From the NCBI RefSeq assembly GCF_021513215.1, contig NZ_CP090975.1, positions 923,501 through 987,500 on the forward strand: a stretch of DNA of 64,000 nt. Reading direction: 5' to 3'. Made by a program: the position numbers and the translations under genes. The notes under the pieces are model-generated. The model did not search any database. It was not told the DNA's origin and saw only the letters and a program-made list of their open reading frames with translations. This document shows, in pieces, positions 24,571 through 34,950 of this stretch (within the stretch, counting starts at the first letter, position 1; every line of letters begins with the position of its first letter). The stretch is from Suttonella sp. R2A3. Lineage in GTDB: Bacteria > Pseudomonadota > Gammaproteobacteria > Cardiobacteriales > Cardiobacteriaceae.

Positions 24571-26765
24571 TAGAATGATCTCTCCTCAGCTAATGGCCTG
24601 AAGCCATTGATTTCGTCACGCAATAGGGCTCCTGAACGGTTACCCATATTACCCAACCCTTTCAAAACAAATTCCAAGTATAACGCATTCCGCGCTTCTT
24701 TCGAATCTGGTTCATCGCGATAACGTTGGCCAAGCAAACGCCATGCCCAACAGCAGTCGTTGTATTCAATCCCCAATAAGGTATTAAACGATTGGTCGTG
24801 GCGCAATGAATAATCCTGACGCAAAAATGCGCGCCACTGTGGATCAAACCGCCAGACACCATAGAGCGAAATTTGATCATAATCATCACGCTTGTAGCGA
24901 TGACTTAAGCCGAAAAAGCGATCAGCATCGAGATTATAGCTTAAATCTAAAACACTACGCTGATTGCTATGCTTATCGATATTCCAAAACGATTGCCCAC
25001 GCAGGCGCCAATGTCGGTCTATTTGATACACCCCTTCACTGACCAAATCAGAACGCCCTCGATCGTCAAGATTATTGCCCGTCAGTGGCACGCGGCGGTC
25101 ACGAAAATACTGCACTTGCCCTACCGAAAGCCGCAATTTTTCCTGTCCGTCTTCATCGCTTAAAAAGCGCGTGGTCAGTGCGGTAGTGAGCTGGTGGTTA
25201 TCGCCGATACGATCCCCGCCGGTAAAGCGATTACGCGCAAAAAGCCATCCCCAGCTCAACGAACGGTTAGCACTGTCAAAATTAGGGACTTCAGATTGAT
25301 CTTGATACGGCGTGTAGAGATAGAACAATCGTGGCTCTAAGGTTTGTACCCAGCCCTCACCAAAAAGCGATAGATTACGCTCAAAAATCAGTTTGCCATC
25401 TAAACTAAACGTCGGCAAAACAAACGAGGTAGCTTTCTCATCGTGCAAACTGTCGTGGCGGCCACTAAAATTATAGTGCCGTGCATTAAGGCTCAGCTTT
25501 GGTTCTAAATAACCATAGATCGCGTCCCAACGATAAGCCACCGATCCATCGATCGTCCCACGCCACGCACCGCCAAGCTTATCCTTATAAAACCGGACCA
25601 ATTCTGCATCCAGCGTATAGCGCCAATTGTCATCGCGCCAACTGTTGGTATAGGTTATTTGTGGTAGGCGTGAATAGGGTATACTACTTGCTGATACGCG
25701 GTTACTGACTCGTTCATAATCCTGTGAACGCCACATCCAGCGCCCCCAGTCAGTACGACCGTCAACCCGTGCATAACGTTCAAGATACCAATCATCATAG
25801 ATCGATAAATCATTATCAAAATGATGGATATATTCCAAGTCTGATACGTCTTGATATTGCGCGTTTAATACCCAATCTGGGTTAAACCGATACTGATAAT
25901 TGCCTTTTATTGCCCAGCGGTTTTCTCCATCCGCATCCCGATCGTTCGGTAAATAGCTACCATAAAGCTTACCTTGCTGACGTTCAGTTAAAAAACGGTA
26001 CTCGGCATCGAGCATCACGCCACGTTTAGTCATCGGACGCAAAGTAAACGTCGCATCTTGGTTCGGAGCGATATTCCAATAAAAAGGAATTTGTAATTCG
26101 ATACCACGGTCTTCAGACGTATTCAGCGATGGTGCCAACAAACCCGTAGCTCGCTGATCATCGGTTGGAAAAGAGAAATACGGCAAATAAAAAATAGGGG
26201 TGCCTTTAATTTGTAGCGTTGAGTGCCAAGCGGTTGCGCGGTTAATATTTTTATCGATGGTCAAACTATTGGCTTTAAGCGACCACATCGGATCAGTGCG
26301 TTCACAAGTCGTCCAACTCACTTCGTCAAATTCGTTGATATTGGTAGCACGATTAATTCGCACCTCTTTAGCCTCGCCCAAAGAGTTTATCGCCGAGCCA
26401 CGTAAATAATATTGCGCCTGGTCCACCGTAATCACTTCATTGGTCAGATCATACTGCGCGCTTGTGCCAATCATCGCTGCTTCTGGTGAACCGAAAGTCG
26501 TTTTATCTTCGGTAAAAACCATTGACGTGGCACCATCATAATCAAGTTTTGGTGCAAATAAATGCTTATCGCCCTGCCTTAATGCCACATCACCAGCAAA
26601 TTGCACCTGATCGTAGTTACCACTTGAAGTATCAGCTTCTATATTGACTTTTCGCTGGGTTGGATCACCACCGAGTTCGGTATATTGCGCTAAAGGATCA
26701 ACCGCACATTGCAACGCCAGCGCCGCTGTGGGCAAACTCAATATTCCTGCTACAATCCAGCGCAT
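24570..26765 (-). CDS. lptD: LPS-assembly outer-membrane protein LptD
   Basis: 731 aa. A signal peptide, then an LptA-like beta-jellyroll (about 35-190; QRKVNIEADTSSGNYDQVQFAG... resembles the OstA fold), then the large barrel. A Cys soon after the signal peptide, one in WTTCERTD and an adjacent Cys pair near the C terminus (YNDCCWAWRL) match the disulfide pattern of LptD. With LptE (39.8 kb here) it inserts LPS into the outer leaflet. First gene of the operon with surA, its own folding helper. Confidence 0.96.
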   Translation of the reverse strand: MRWIVAGILSLPTAALALQCAVDPLAQYTELGGDPTQRKVNIEADTSSGNYDQVQFAGDVALRQGDKHLFAPKLDYDGATSMVFTEDKTTFGSPEAAMIGTSAQYDLTNEVITVDQAQYYLRGSAINSLGEAKEVRINRATNINEFDEVSWTTCERTDPMWSLKANSLTIDKNINRATAWHSTLQIKGTPIFYLPYFSFPTDDQRATGLLAPSLNTSEDRGIELQIPFYWNIAPNQDATFTLRPMTKRGVMLDAEYRFLTERQQGKLYGSYLPNDRDADGENRWAIKGNYQYRFNPDWVLNAQYQDVSDLEYIHHFDNDLSIYDDWYLERYARVDGRTDWGRWMWRSQDYERVSNRVSASSIPYSRLPQITYTNSWRDDNWRYTLDAELVRFYKDKLGGAWRGTIDGSVAYRWDAIYGYLEPKLSLNARHYNFSGRHDSLHDEKATSFVLPTFSLDGKLIFERNLSLFGEGWVQTLEPRLFYLYTPYQDQSEVPNFDSANRSLSWGWLFARNRFTGGDRIGDNHQLTTALTTRFLSDEDGQEKLRLSVGQVQYFRDRRVPLTGNNLDDRGRSDLVSEGVYQIDRHWRLRGQSFWNIDKHSNQRSVLDLSYNLDADRFFGLSHRYKRDDYDQISLYGVWRFDPQWRAFLRQDYSLRHDQSFNTLLGIEYNDCCWAWRLLGQRYRDEPDSKEARNALYLEFVLKGLGNMGNRSGALLRDEINGFRPLAEERSF

Positions 26766-26869
26766 ACCGGTGTCCTAACTCTCACTCAAGATAATCGATT
26801 ATTTTAACAAAGCGACTCCACCCTGTCGCCGTTTTTCACGCGATTATATAATAATGAGGGTAAGTTACG

Positions 26870-26875
26870 TATAAT
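26870..26875 (+). promoter_or_regulatory. Candidate -10 element for purH
   Basis: TATAAT, 45 bp before the purH ATG in the divergent region between lptD and purH. The -35 region is not convincing, and no PurR-like palindrome was seen. Confidence 0.4.
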
Positions 26876-26919
26876 GCGCAGTTTACGTTAAAAAATGAGA
26901 AGCACTGCTTGGAGTTTCA

Positions 26920-28494
26920 ATGAATACGCACGCTATCACCCCAAAAACAGCCTTACTCAGCGTTGCTGATAAAAGTGGCTTAATCGATTTCGCAAAACGC
27001 TTAAGCGCAGCGGGTGTAACCTTATTATCCACCGGCGGCACAGCAAAAGCGTTACGCGACGCCGGTATCGCTGTCACTGACGTCAGCGATCATACCGGCT
27101 TTCCAGAAATTATGGGGGGACGGGTAAAAACGCTACATCCGAATATTCATGGCGGCATCCTCGCACGACGCGGTGAGGATGACAGTGTGATGGCAGAACA
27201 TGACATCAGCGCGATTGATTTGGTGGTGGTTAACCTATACCCCTTCCGAGAAACGATTGCCAAACCCGATGTAACCCTTGAAGAGGCGATTGAACAAATT
27301 GATATCGGTGGCCCAACGATGGTACGCGCTGCAGCGAAAAATCACGCACACGTTGGTATTGTGGTGGACCCAACCGATTATCCTAATGTGATTAGCGCAG
27401 TAGAAAATGGACACTTAAATCTCAAATTACGTCGAGAGCTCGCTGCCAAAGCCTTCGCGCATACCGCCGGATACGATCAGGCGATTGCACAATACCTTAA
27501 CCAAGCCTTTGGCATTCAAACCACAGAGCAAGCTTTTCCAAAGCAATTACAACGCAACTATGCCCTGGTTGAAACGCTGCGTTATGGTGAAAACCCGCAC
27601 CAAAATGCAGCCTTTTATAAATCACTATCGCCAATCGGCAGCAGCCTTGCCACCGCCGTCCAGCATCAAGGTAAGGCGTTGTCTTACAATAATATTGCTG
27701 ATGCAGACGCAGCCCTTTCTGCCGTTTTGCGCTTTGATGAAGAAGCCGCTTGTGTGATTGTTAAGCACGCTAATCCGTGTGGGGCAGCTACGGGTGAAAA
27801 TGTGATGGAAGCTTATGATCTGGCACACCGCTGCGATCCCACCTCAGCCTTTGGTGGCATCATCGCGTTTAACCGCGGGGTCGATGAACGGACTGCACAA
27901 GAAATTCTTAGCCGCCAGTTTGTGGAAGTGATCTTGGCACCAGCTTACAGCAAAGACGCGCTGGAAGTCTTCGAACAAAAAGCCAACATCCGGGTTTTAG
28001 AAATTTCCAGTAGTGGTCACGAAGAAGATGAATGGCAGATTACCAGCGTACACGGTGGGATCTTAGTGCAAGACTGGGATAACGGTAATGTGTGTCGGGA
28101 AGACCTGAAAGTTGTCAGTAAACGCGAACCCAGTCATCAAGAACTCAACGATCTACTCTTTGCCTGGCGGATTGTTAAATCGGTTAAATCAAACGCTATT
28201 GTGCTTGCTAAAGACGGAGCAACGATTGGCATTGGCGCCGGACAAACCAGCCGCGTCTATTCTTCACTCATTGCTGCACGCAAGGCTCGCGATGAAGGGT
28301 TAGATGCTCATGATAGCGTACTGGCAAGCGACGCCTTTTTCCCGTTCAGAGATGGGATTGATGCTGCTGCTGAGGCTGGCGTAAAAGCGATCATCCAGCC
28401 TGGTGGCTCAATGCGTGATGAAGAAGTGATTGCTGCGGCTAACGAACACGGCATCGCGATGATCTTTACCGGCATGAGGCATTTCCGACACTAA
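26920..28494 (+). CDS. purH: Bifunctional AICAR formyltransferase/IMP cyclohydrolase
   Basis: 524 aa (E. coli 529) catalysing the last two steps of IMP synthesis. The N-terminal MGS-like cyclohydrolase domain ([33 protein letters not shown]) is followed by the AICARFT domain ([48 protein letters not shown]). Preceded by a TATAAT box and followed 14 bp later by a strong bidirectional terminator, so probably monocistronic. Confidence 0.97.
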   Translation: MNTHAITPKTALLSVADKSGLIDFAKRLSAAGVTLLSTGGTAKALRDAGIAVTDVSDHTGFPEIMGGRVKTLHPNIHGGILARRGEDDSVMAEHDISAIDLVVVNLYPFRETIAKPDVTLEEAIEQIDIGGPTMVRAAAKNHAHVGIVVDPTDYPNVISAVENGHLNLKLRRELAAKAFAHTAGYDQAIAQYLNQAFGIQTTEQAFPKQLQRNYALVETLRYGENPHQNAAFYKSLSPIGSSLATAVQHQGKALSYNNIADADAALSAVLRFDEEAACVIVKHANPCGAATGENVMEAYDLAHRCDPTSAFGGIIAFNRGVDERTAQEILSRQFVEVILAPAYSKDALEVFEQKANIRVLEISSSGHEEDEWQITSVHGGILVQDWDNGNVCREDLKVVSKREPSHQELNDLLFAWRIVKSVKSNAIVLAKDGATIGIGAGQTSRVYSSLIAARKARDEGLDAHDSVLASDAFFPFRDGIDAAAEAGVKAIIQPGGSMRDEEVIAAANEHGIAMIFTGMRHFRH

Positions 28495-28507
28495 GCATTC
28501 GGTGATT

Positions 28508-28540
28508 AAAAAAAGCGCGGTATTCCGCGCTTTTTTTAAT
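28508..28540. terminator. Bidirectional Rho-independent terminator
   Basis: An A7 tract, the GC-rich stem GCGCGG-TATT-CCGCGC and a T7 tract. It serves purH on the plus strand and the convergent anion transporter on the minus strand. Confidence 0.9.
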
Positions 28541-28551
28541 CTGATCACCTA

Positions 28552-30009
28552 TCAATAATAGCCTAATAATTTCCACCATAAGAGACCAACCCCGATCCAC
28601 AACGCCAGGTTGATCACACTCATGACAAAACCAATGCTCCACCAACGTCCAAGCGACACATAACCAGAGTTAAAAATAACCGGTGCAGTACCTGTTGCGT
28701 AGTGGGTCAAGCTCATCATCAAGTTACCCGCTGCGGCCATAATCAACGCAAACAGCATCGGCGGCGCACCAAGACTCAACCCCGCCGCATAAAATGCCGC
28801 AAACATCGCGGTAATATGCGCGGTAGTACTGGCAAAAAAGTAATGCGAATACAGAAACACTAACGTGAGAATAGCCGCTGCCACGATCCAATTAACGCCC
28901 ATTGTGGCAATCCCGGATTGAATACTATCGGCAAACCAGCCAATCAAGCCCAGTTTATTGAGAAAGCTCGCCATCATAATCAATGCGCTAAACCAGACAA
29001 TCGTATCCCAGGCAGAGCGCTCTTTTAGTACATCATCCCAACTCAGCACACCGGTGATCAGTAACAATGACAAACCAAGTAACGCCGTGGTCGCTGAATG
29101 CAACTTAGCCCCTTCACCGAACACTAACGCCGGAATATCTGCCCAAAACAATAATAATAAGGCAAACACACCGAGCATAATCCATTCATCACGCTTAATC
29201 GCACCAAGCTCTTTTAAGCGCTCACGGGCAAACTTGGTCGCATCCGGGGTGGATTTAACCTCAGGTGGACTTAACCAATAAATCACTAACGGCATGACCA
29301 GCAAACACGCCAAACCCGGTAGCAACATAGCCAATGCCCAAGTGGTCCAGGTTAGCTCGATTTGTGAACCTGTCGCCTCAGCAACAAATTTCACCACCAA
29401 CGGATTCGGCGCAGTGGCGGTGATAAACATCCCTGAGGTAATCGGGTTGGTGTTGTAATTCACCAGCGCTAGATAACGACCAATTTTGCCGCTCGTTCCC
29501 TCTTCAGGCGTTGAATGAAAACTGCTCGCAATCGAGCGCATGATCGGATGAATAATCCCACCACCACGCGCAGTATTCGAGGGGGTAATCGGCGCTATGA
29601 CCAGCTCAGAAAAGGCGAGTGAATAACCAATTCCTAACGTTTTCCTACCAAATAAGGAAATAAAGTAATACGCAATCCGTGCACCTAGACCTGTTTTAAT
29701 CAAGCCACGTGAAATCATGATCGAAAGGCCAATCAACCAAATCAACGGACTGGAAAAACTCGACAGTGCGTCTTTAATTGCGCCACTTGGGCTATCGTTG
29801 GTCACCCCTGTAATCGCCACCACAGCCATAGCCAAAATAGCCAGTGCGCCGATCGGTAAGGCTTTACCAATAATCGCCGCGATCGTGGCAATAAAAATCG
29901 CCAACAAATGCCAGGCATTCGGATCAACCCCATTGGGCACAGGAATCACAAACCAGATCGCTAAGGCAATGCCTATCGCAATCAACGAAGGAAGTGGCTT
30001 AATCGCCAT
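28552..30009 (-). CDS. DASS-family dicarboxylate/anion symporter
   Basis: 485-aa inner-membrane carrier with about 12 hydrophobic segments. It carries the paired SNT-type motifs of the DASS (SLC13/CitT) family: APITPSNTARGGGIIHPI near residue 140 and TGTAPVIFNSGYVSLG near 445. The sequence style is that of the 2-oxoglutarate/malate or citrate/succinate translocator subgroup; exact substrate is not readable. AAGGGG precedes the ATG. It lies 36 bp downstream of a Dcu-family gene, so two C4-dicarboxylate carriers probably share a transcript. Confidence 0.9.
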   Translation of the reverse strand: MAIKPLPSLIAIGIALAIWFVIPVPNGVDPNAWHLLAIFIATIAAIIGKALPIGALAILAMAVVAITGVTNDSPSGAIKDALSSFSSPLIWLIGLSIMISRGLIKTGLGARIAYYFISLFGRKTLGIGYSLAFSELVIAPITPSNTARGGGIIHPIMRSIASSFHSTPEEGTSGKIGRYLALVNYNTNPITSGMFITATAPNPLVVKFVAEATGSQIELTWTTWALAMLLPGLACLLVMPLVIYWLSPPEVKSTPDATKFARERLKELGAIKRDEWIMLGVFALLLLFWADIPALVFGEGAKLHSATTALLGLSLLLITGVLSWDDVLKERSAWDTIVWFSALIMMASFLNKLGLIGWFADSIQSGIATMGVNWIVAAAILTLVFLYSHYFFASTTAHITAMFAAFYAAGLSLGAPPMLFALIMAAAGNLMMSLTHYATGTAPVIFNSGYVSLGRWWSIGFVMSVINLALWIGVGLLWWKLLGYY

Positions 30010-30023
30010 ATTTAACCCCTTAT

Positions 30024-30041
30024 AAGATGCTCCACATCTTG
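30024..30041 (-). other. Small hairpin between the two transporter genes
   Basis: AAGATG and CATCTT on the minus strand pair around TGGAG just after the Dcu stop codon. There is no T tract after it, so it is more likely an mRNA structure than a terminator. Confidence 0.35.
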
Positions 30042-30045
30042 TATA

Positions 30046-31371
30046 TCAAATAAAAAAAGTAGCCAGCAACACACCAACAACACATGCAACAACTACACCT
30101 ATTAGCCCTGGAACCATGAAACTATGGTTGAAATAATATTTGCCGATTTTTGTTGTTCCAGTCACATCAAAATTAACTGTCGCAATATCCGAAGGATAAT
30201 TAGGAATAAAGAAATAGCCATAAGTAGCAGGCATCAACCCTATCAATAATGGTACTGGTAAACCCATCGCTAACCCGACCGGCAACATCATTCGAGCGGT
30301 TGCGGCCTGTGAGTTAACCACCACAGAAACTATGAACAATGCCAAAGCAAACGTCCATGGATAGCTTTGCACCATTTGTGTAATACCTTGCTCAAACGAT
30401 GGCAACGCATATTTAAAATAGGTATCACTCATCCATGCAATCCCAAAAATGGCAATAGCAGCAACCATCCCTGATTTAAAAACCACACCAGTTGGAACTT
30501 TTTGCACTTCGGTTTTCGTAGCGAGCAGGATAATACCACCAAACGCCAACATCATCATTTGAATAATTGGCGTCATAGATATCTTCTCTCCTCCGATAGT
30601 GCGAATACTAGGCACCATCGCTACAATCACAATACAAATTAATGCCAGTAAGAATAACAACACTGAATTACGTGCTGAGGATGGTAACGTTTCATCTAAA
30701 GATGTATTTGTCGTATTTTCGATGCGCTCACGCCACACCGGATCACTCATACGACGTTGATACTCAGGATCATCTTGCAGCTCCTTACCACGGCGCATAC
30801 TATAAAACGACAGCACCATTGTTCCGATAAAAGTAGCTGGAATGGTTACAGAAATAATTCCAAGTAATGTAATATTCTCATGTCCTGGAAGTTGGACAAT
30901 CTGACTCAGATAATAAACTACTGCCGCTGAAATAGGGCTGCCTGTAATTGCCAATTGTGAAGCAACAGATGCAGCAGCCATTGGCCGTTCTGGACGGATA
31001 CCGTTTTTTAAAGCCACATCGCCAATAATTGGCATTACTGAGTATACTGCATGACCTGTACCAAGCATTAATGTCATAATATAGGTCACAGTAGGGCCTA
31101 ATAATGTCACACGTTTTGGGCTACGCCTTAGAATACGTTCCGCCACTTGTAACATATACTTTAAACCACCTGCTGCTTCTAGAATTGACGCACAAGTTAC
31201 CACTGCCAAGATAATCAACATAACGTTAACAGGAGGACTGGTTGGCGGCATCCGTAAAACTAGCACTTCTACCAGTAAGCCAATTCCCGATACAACCCCT
31301 AAACCGATACCACCATAACGACTACCAATATATAAAAATACCAGTAAGAGCAAAAATTCCAGATATAACAT
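30046..31371 (-). CDS. Dcu-family C4-dicarboxylate transporter
   Basis: 441 aa, highly hydrophobic, with the DcuA/DcuB family N terminus (RYGGIGLGVVSGIGLLVEVLV, PPVNVMLIILAVV), the conserved LGTGHAVYSVMPIIGDVA and IRPERPMAAASVASQLAITGS. DcuB-like in the GTGH...YS..PII segment and DcuA-like in the ITGSPISAAVVY segment, so I give no symbol. The family exchanges fumarate or aspartate for succinate in anaerobic respiration. The codon and base composition looks more AT-rich by eye than its neighbours. Confidence 0.9.
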   Translation of the reverse strand: MLYLEFLLLLVFLYIGSRYGGIGLGVVSGIGLLVEVLVLRMPPTSPPVNVMLIILAVVTCASILEAAGGLKYMLQVAERILRRSPKRVTLLGPTVTYIMTLMLGTGHAVYSVMPIIGDVALKNGIRPERPMAAASVASQLAITGSPISAAVVYYLSQIVQLPGHENITLLGIISVTIPATFIGTMVLSFYSMRRGKELQDDPEYQRRMSDPVWRERIENTTNTSLDETLPSSARNSVLLFLLALICIVIVAMVPSIRTIGGEKISMTPIIQMMMLAFGGIILLATKTEVQKVPTGVVFKSGMVAAIAIFGIAWMSDTYFKYALPSFEQGITQMVQSYPWTFALALFIVSVVVNSQAATARMMLPVGLAMGLPVPLLIGLMPATYGYFFIPNYPSDIATVNFDVTGTTKIGKYYFNHSFMVPGLIGVVVACVVGVLLATFFI

Positions 31372-31642
31372 AGTGCAACCTTGTCTTTGTTAAATTAACA
31401 ACTTTACTATATAAAGTTTATGGATATTTTACGCTTCTACTCTCGAAAAAACCAATTTTTCTAGGGATGAAATTTGCTACATGCTTTTTTGGTCTAATTC
31501 ATAAAGCTGCTATCTAGCCAGATTTATTTGAATAACATTCCTTTTAAAGGACTACCACGTGGTGAAGTATTGTTGTTAGCAAAAATCGGGCTTTTGGCTA
31601 AGTTTCTGTTAGAATTGCGGCAATGTTGAATAAAATGTACCC
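31372..31642. other. Divergent intergenic region between the Dcu gene and orn
   Basis: About 270 bp with no gene that I can support. It contains the odd palindrome TGTTAAATTAACA at 31388-31400, 17 bp upstream of the Dcu ATG, and ACCACGTGGT at about 31553. No canonical FNR site (TTGAT-N4-ATCAA) is seen. AT-rich stretches near 31400-31430 may hold the Dcu promoter. Confidence 0.5.
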
Positions 31643-32197
31643 ATGCTTGCTCATAAAAATAACCTGATTTGGATTGATCTTGAAATGACCGGTTTGGATA
31701 GCCAAACCCACGAAATTATTGAAATCGCGACCATCATCACCGATGCGGAACTCAATATACTTGCTGAAGGCCCGGTGCTCGCCATTCATCAACCGGATCA
31801 GATTATCGACAACCTGGATGAATGGAACACCCATTATCATGGCAAATCGGGGTTAGTGGATCGGGTAAAAGCCAGCGCTATTTCATACGCTGAGGCCGAA
31901 CAGGCTACGCTTGAGTTTGTCCGGCAATATGTGCCCAAACGACAGTCGCCGATGTGTGGCAACAGTATCTGCCAGGATCGCCGTTTTATGGCGCGACTCA
32001 TGCCGGATTTAGAAGCTTTTTTCCACTATCGCAACCTTGATGTATCCACGCTTAAAGAGCTTGCCAAGCGTTGGTATCCGGATGCGATGTACCAAAAACA
32101 AAGTACCCATACAGCGCTCGCCGATATCAAAGATTCTATCGATGAGCTGCGTCATTATCGCCAACAGCTATTCATCAAAAAACATGAGCCAGACTAA
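31643..32197 (+). CDS. orn: Oligoribonuclease
   Basis: 184-aa DEDDh exoribonuclease that degrades 2-5-nt RNAs and pGpG, essential in many gammaproteobacteria. Seen are [44 protein letters not shown] and [19 protein letters not shown]. Full length. Its last 14 bases overlap the start of the PhoB-like gene in another frame. Confidence 0.97.
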   Translation: MLAHKNNLIWIDLEMTGLDSQTHEIIEIATIITDAELNILAEGPVLAIHQPDQIIDNLDEWNTHYHGKSGLVDRVKASAISYAEAEQATLEFVRQYVPKRQSPMCGNSICQDRRFMARLMPDLEAFFHYRNLDVSTLKELAKRWYPDAMYQKQSTHTALADIKDSIDELRHYRQQLFIKKHEPD

Positions 32198-32876
32198 AGA
32201 GATTTTGATCGTCGAAGACGAAAGTGGCATTCGCCAATTGATCACCTTTGCCCTGCAGCACGAAGGTTTTAGCTTCAGTGAAGCCAAAAGCTTACAAACC
32301 GCACAACACCAACTCTCCGAACACACTCCAGATTTAATTATTCTTGATTGGATGCTCCCTGACGGCAACGGCGTCAGCTTGCTGCAGCAACTCCGCAAGC
32401 GTAGCGAAACTGCGAATATCCCAATCATCATGCTCACCGCACGCTCCTCTGAACAAGATGTGATTAAAGGCCTCGACAGCGGCGCTGATGATTATCTAAC
32501 CAAACCGTTTTCGATTGCTGAATTAACCGCACGAATTAACGCTCTGCTGCGTCGTGCGAACAGCGACGAAAGCAGCGATGTCATCGAATGGAAAGGGATT
32601 GTGGTTAATAGCGAAACCCACGAAGTCACTTGCCAAGGACAAACGGTTACCTTGCATCGTCGCGAGTTTCAGCTATTGAAAGTGTTTATCAGTCAACCGG
32701 GCAAAGTACACGAACGTGAACAGCTTATTCACAAAGTCTGGGGCGATTTTGCGGAAGTTGGTGATCGCGTGGTGGATGTCGCGGTCCGGCGTTTACGTAA
32801 AGCCTTTGAGGGCATTGATTACGAACTGCCAATTAGCACCATCCGCGGCATCGGCTACCGTTTGGATAAGAGCTAA
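32184..32876 (+). CDS. phoB: PhoB-like OmpR-family response regulator
   Basis: 230 aa. Receiver domain (about 1-122) has acidic pocket residues in VEDES, the phospho-acceptor Asp in [13 protein letters not shown], the Thr in MLTAR and the Lys in DDYLTKPFS. The C-terminal winged helix (about 135-228) ends with [10 protein letters not shown]...[19 protein letters not shown] and [15 protein letters not shown] match PhoB more than OmpR. No sensor kinase gene follows, so it is orphan here. The ATG lies within the end of orn, so expression may be coupled to orn. The symbol is tentative. Confidence 0.87.
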   Translation: MSQTKEILIVEDESGIRQLITFALQHEGFSFSEAKSLQTAQHQLSEHTPDLIILDWMLPDGNGVSLLQQLRKRSETANIPIIMLTARSSEQDVIKGLDSGADDYLTKPFSIAELTARINALLRRANSDESSDVIEWKGIVVNSETHEVTCQGQTVTLHRREFQLLKVFISQPGKVHEREQLIHKVWGDFAEVGDRVVDVAVRRLRKAFEGIDYELPISTIRGIGYRLDKS

Positions 32877-32965
32877 ATGGCTCTCTATCTTTAATATGAG
32901 TTAACTACAGCCTAATATGTGAGCATCAGACCAGAAATAGCTGATTAATTCGCAAAAAACACGCC

Positions 32966-32994
32966 TAGGCAAGGTAAAACCTGCGCGCTATAAT
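32966..32994 (+). promoter_or_regulatory. Candidate sigma-70 promoter of ilvE
   Basis: TAGGCA and TATAAT are spaced by 17 bp. The -10 ends 31 bp before the ilvE ATG, and AAGGAA provides the ribosome site. Confidence 0.5.
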
Positions 32995-33025
32995 CTCCGC
33001 TTTAGCTTTATGTAAGGAATTCATT

Positions 33026-34022
33026 ATGCCACGTCCGATTCCCGCCGTGTTTGGCAGCGTTTTTTATGAACAGATGCCGGTTTCTGTGTATCAATCAGGC
33101 TGGCAGGCGGTCTCATGGCAAGGCAGTGATTCATTAAACTTACATCCAGCAGCGCACGTTTTACATTACGGCAGCACGTGCTTTGAAGGGCTAAAAGCGT
33201 TTCGTCATGGTGATGGACGGATGGCGATTTTTTCGCCTCGATGCACACATTGAGCGCATACAGAAAAGTGCGGAACGCCTCTATCTACCCGCTCCTGATG
33301 CGTCATTGCTGCGCGAGATGATTATTGATCTGGTGCGTCGTTGTAGGGATATGATTCCTGACGCGCCAGGGTCACTCTATTTACGCCCAACCTTAATCGG
33401 GATTGATCCAAACATCGGTAAAGCCGCGGTTGCTTCAGACACCGCAATGCTCTACGTACTTGCTTCTCCGGTTGGTGATTATTTCACTCCAGGCACACCA
33501 CTAAAACTGTTGGTTGAAACCGAACACCAGCGCTGCGCACCACATATGGGTAGTGTGAAGAGCGGTGGCAACTACGCCTCCGCCCTTTATTGGCAAATGA
33601 TCGCTAAAAAAGAAAAAGACGTACAACAGGTGTTGTTCTGCCCGAATGGTGATGTGCAAGAAACCGGCGCGTCAAACTTTATCCTAATCCAAGACAATAC
33701 CTTAATTACGAAATCACTCAGCGATGAATTCCTTCATGGGGTTACCCGCCGCACTACCTTGCAAATCGCCCAGGATTTGGGTTATCAAGCGCACGAAACC
33801 TCACTCAGCGTCGATGATTTACGCGAAGCGATTAACAACGGGGCTGAAGCTGCGCTCACCGGGACAGCAGCGGTGATTGCCCCAGTGACTGCGTTCCTCA
33901 TCGGCGATGAAACGATCGAGGTTCAAAGCCAGGAACACGCACTCAAGCTCCGTCGCGCGATTATGGATGTGCAGTATGGCCTCCGGCCTGATCCACACGG
34001 CTGGCTAACCTTCGTCGATTAA
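33026..34022 (+). pseudogene. ilvE: Branched-chain amino acid aminotransferase with a one-base frameshift
   Basis: A class IV PLP aminotransferase split by a frameshift. 33026-33227 encodes the start (HVLHYGSTCFEGLKAFRHGD, GRMAIF) and the downstream frame continues RLDAHIERIQKSAERLYLP to 34022, including the PLP Lys in SVKSGGNYASALYW and GTAAVIAPVTAF. The run at 33228-33233 has six T; five would give one 331-aa protein, normal for this branched-chain enzyme type. Sequence error, slippage or real inactivation are all possible. Flanked by its own promoter and terminator. Confidence 0.9.
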
Positions 34023-34050
34023 TTCGGTCTTATTGAGATACGTATAAAAA

Positions 34051-34075
34051 AGGCACCATCAATGGTGCCTTCTTG
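34051..34075. terminator. Rho-independent terminator after ilvE
   Basis: AGGCACCAT and ATGGTGCCT form a perfect stem, with an A tract on the left and TCTTGT on the right. It is placed between ilvE and the convergent ypfJ-like gene and may act in both directions. Confidence 0.75.
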
Positions 34076-34101
34076 TCATCAATCAAACTTAGTGAGATCG
34101 A

Positions 34102-34950
34102 TTAAAGCTGACTAAAGGTATCGCAGCGCTCAATCGAACCATAACGAATCCCTTGATTCAACCAATATTGGCGCTGTTCAGCACTACCGTGGGTGAATGA
34201 TTCCGGATGAACCGATCGTCCGGCATCCTGCATGATGCTGTCATCACCAACCGCAGCAGCGGCGCGCAACCCTTCTTGTAAATCGCCCGCTTCAAGCTGA
34301 ATATCGCTGGTACGCTCAACATGATTCGCCCAAATACCGGCATAGCAATCGGCCTGTAATTCGAGCGCAACCGAAATGGCGTTTGCCTCACTTTTACTCC
34401 GCCCACGCATCGCTTGATGCGCTTGTGGCAAGGTTTGCAGTAAATTCTGCACATGATGCCCCACTTCGTGCGCGATCACATAGGCAAAGGCGAAATCGCC
34501 TGCGCCACCTAAGCGTCGCAAATCGTTAATAAAGCTTGGCGGCAAATAGACGGTTTTATCGCCAGGACAATAAAAAGGCCCAACCGCTTGACTGTTAATG
34601 CCACAGGCTGTTTGCACATTCCCATCAAAAATCACTGCTGATGCTTGCTGATAACGCTCACCATAGCGGGCCAATTGCTTATCCCAGACATCTTGATTCG
34701 ACGCAAAGACCACCGAAATAAATTGCGCAATTTCATCGTCTTCAGCCGGCGGTTTGTCGGTTGTGCTTGATGAGCCGCCGAGCATGGAACTTCCTGCATC
34801 GACCAGACCAAGCATCATGCGCGGATCAACGCCCATAAACCAGCCAACCAGTACAATAATAATCCCGGTTAACCCGATGCCGCCCACCGCAGCACCTTTG
34901 CCGCGTCGATCACTCACCCGACCGCTTCTTCTCCCCTGTTTCCAACGCAT
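34102..34950 (-). CDS. YpfJ-family neutral zinc metallopeptidase
   Basis: 282-aa membrane-anchored protein. It has a basic cytoplasmic N terminus (MRWKQGRRSGRVSDRRGKG), one transmembrane segment (about 24-42), then a periplasmic domain with the zinc-binding HEVGHHVQ motif (about residue 160) and a downstream ELQADCYAGIWANH. This matches the YpfJ/'putative neutral zinc metallopeptidase' family, whose substrates are unknown. The ATG at 34950 was chosen because GGAGG lies 8 bp before it; an earlier open start at 34968 lacks one. Confidence 0.92.
   Translation of the reverse strand: MRWKQGRRSGRVSDRRGKGAAVGGIGLTGIIIVLVGWFMGVDPRMMLGLVDAGSSMLGGSSSTTDKPPAEDDEIAQFISVVFASNQDVWDKQLARYGERYQQASAVIFDGNVQTACGINSQAVGPFYCPGDKTVYLPPSFINDLRRLGGAGDFAFAYVIAHEVGHHVQNLLQTLPQAHQAMRGRSKSEANAISVALELQADCYAGIWANHVERTSDIQLEAGDLQEGLRAAAAVGDDSIMQDAGRSVHPESFTHGSAEQRQYWLNQGIRYGSIERCDTFSQL

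Noticed and set aside
31388-31400. TGTTAAATTAACA palindrome as an FNR or DcuR operator
   Set aside because: It does not match TTGAT-N4-ATCAA, is short and AT-rich, and could arise by chance; mentioned only under the intergenic entry.
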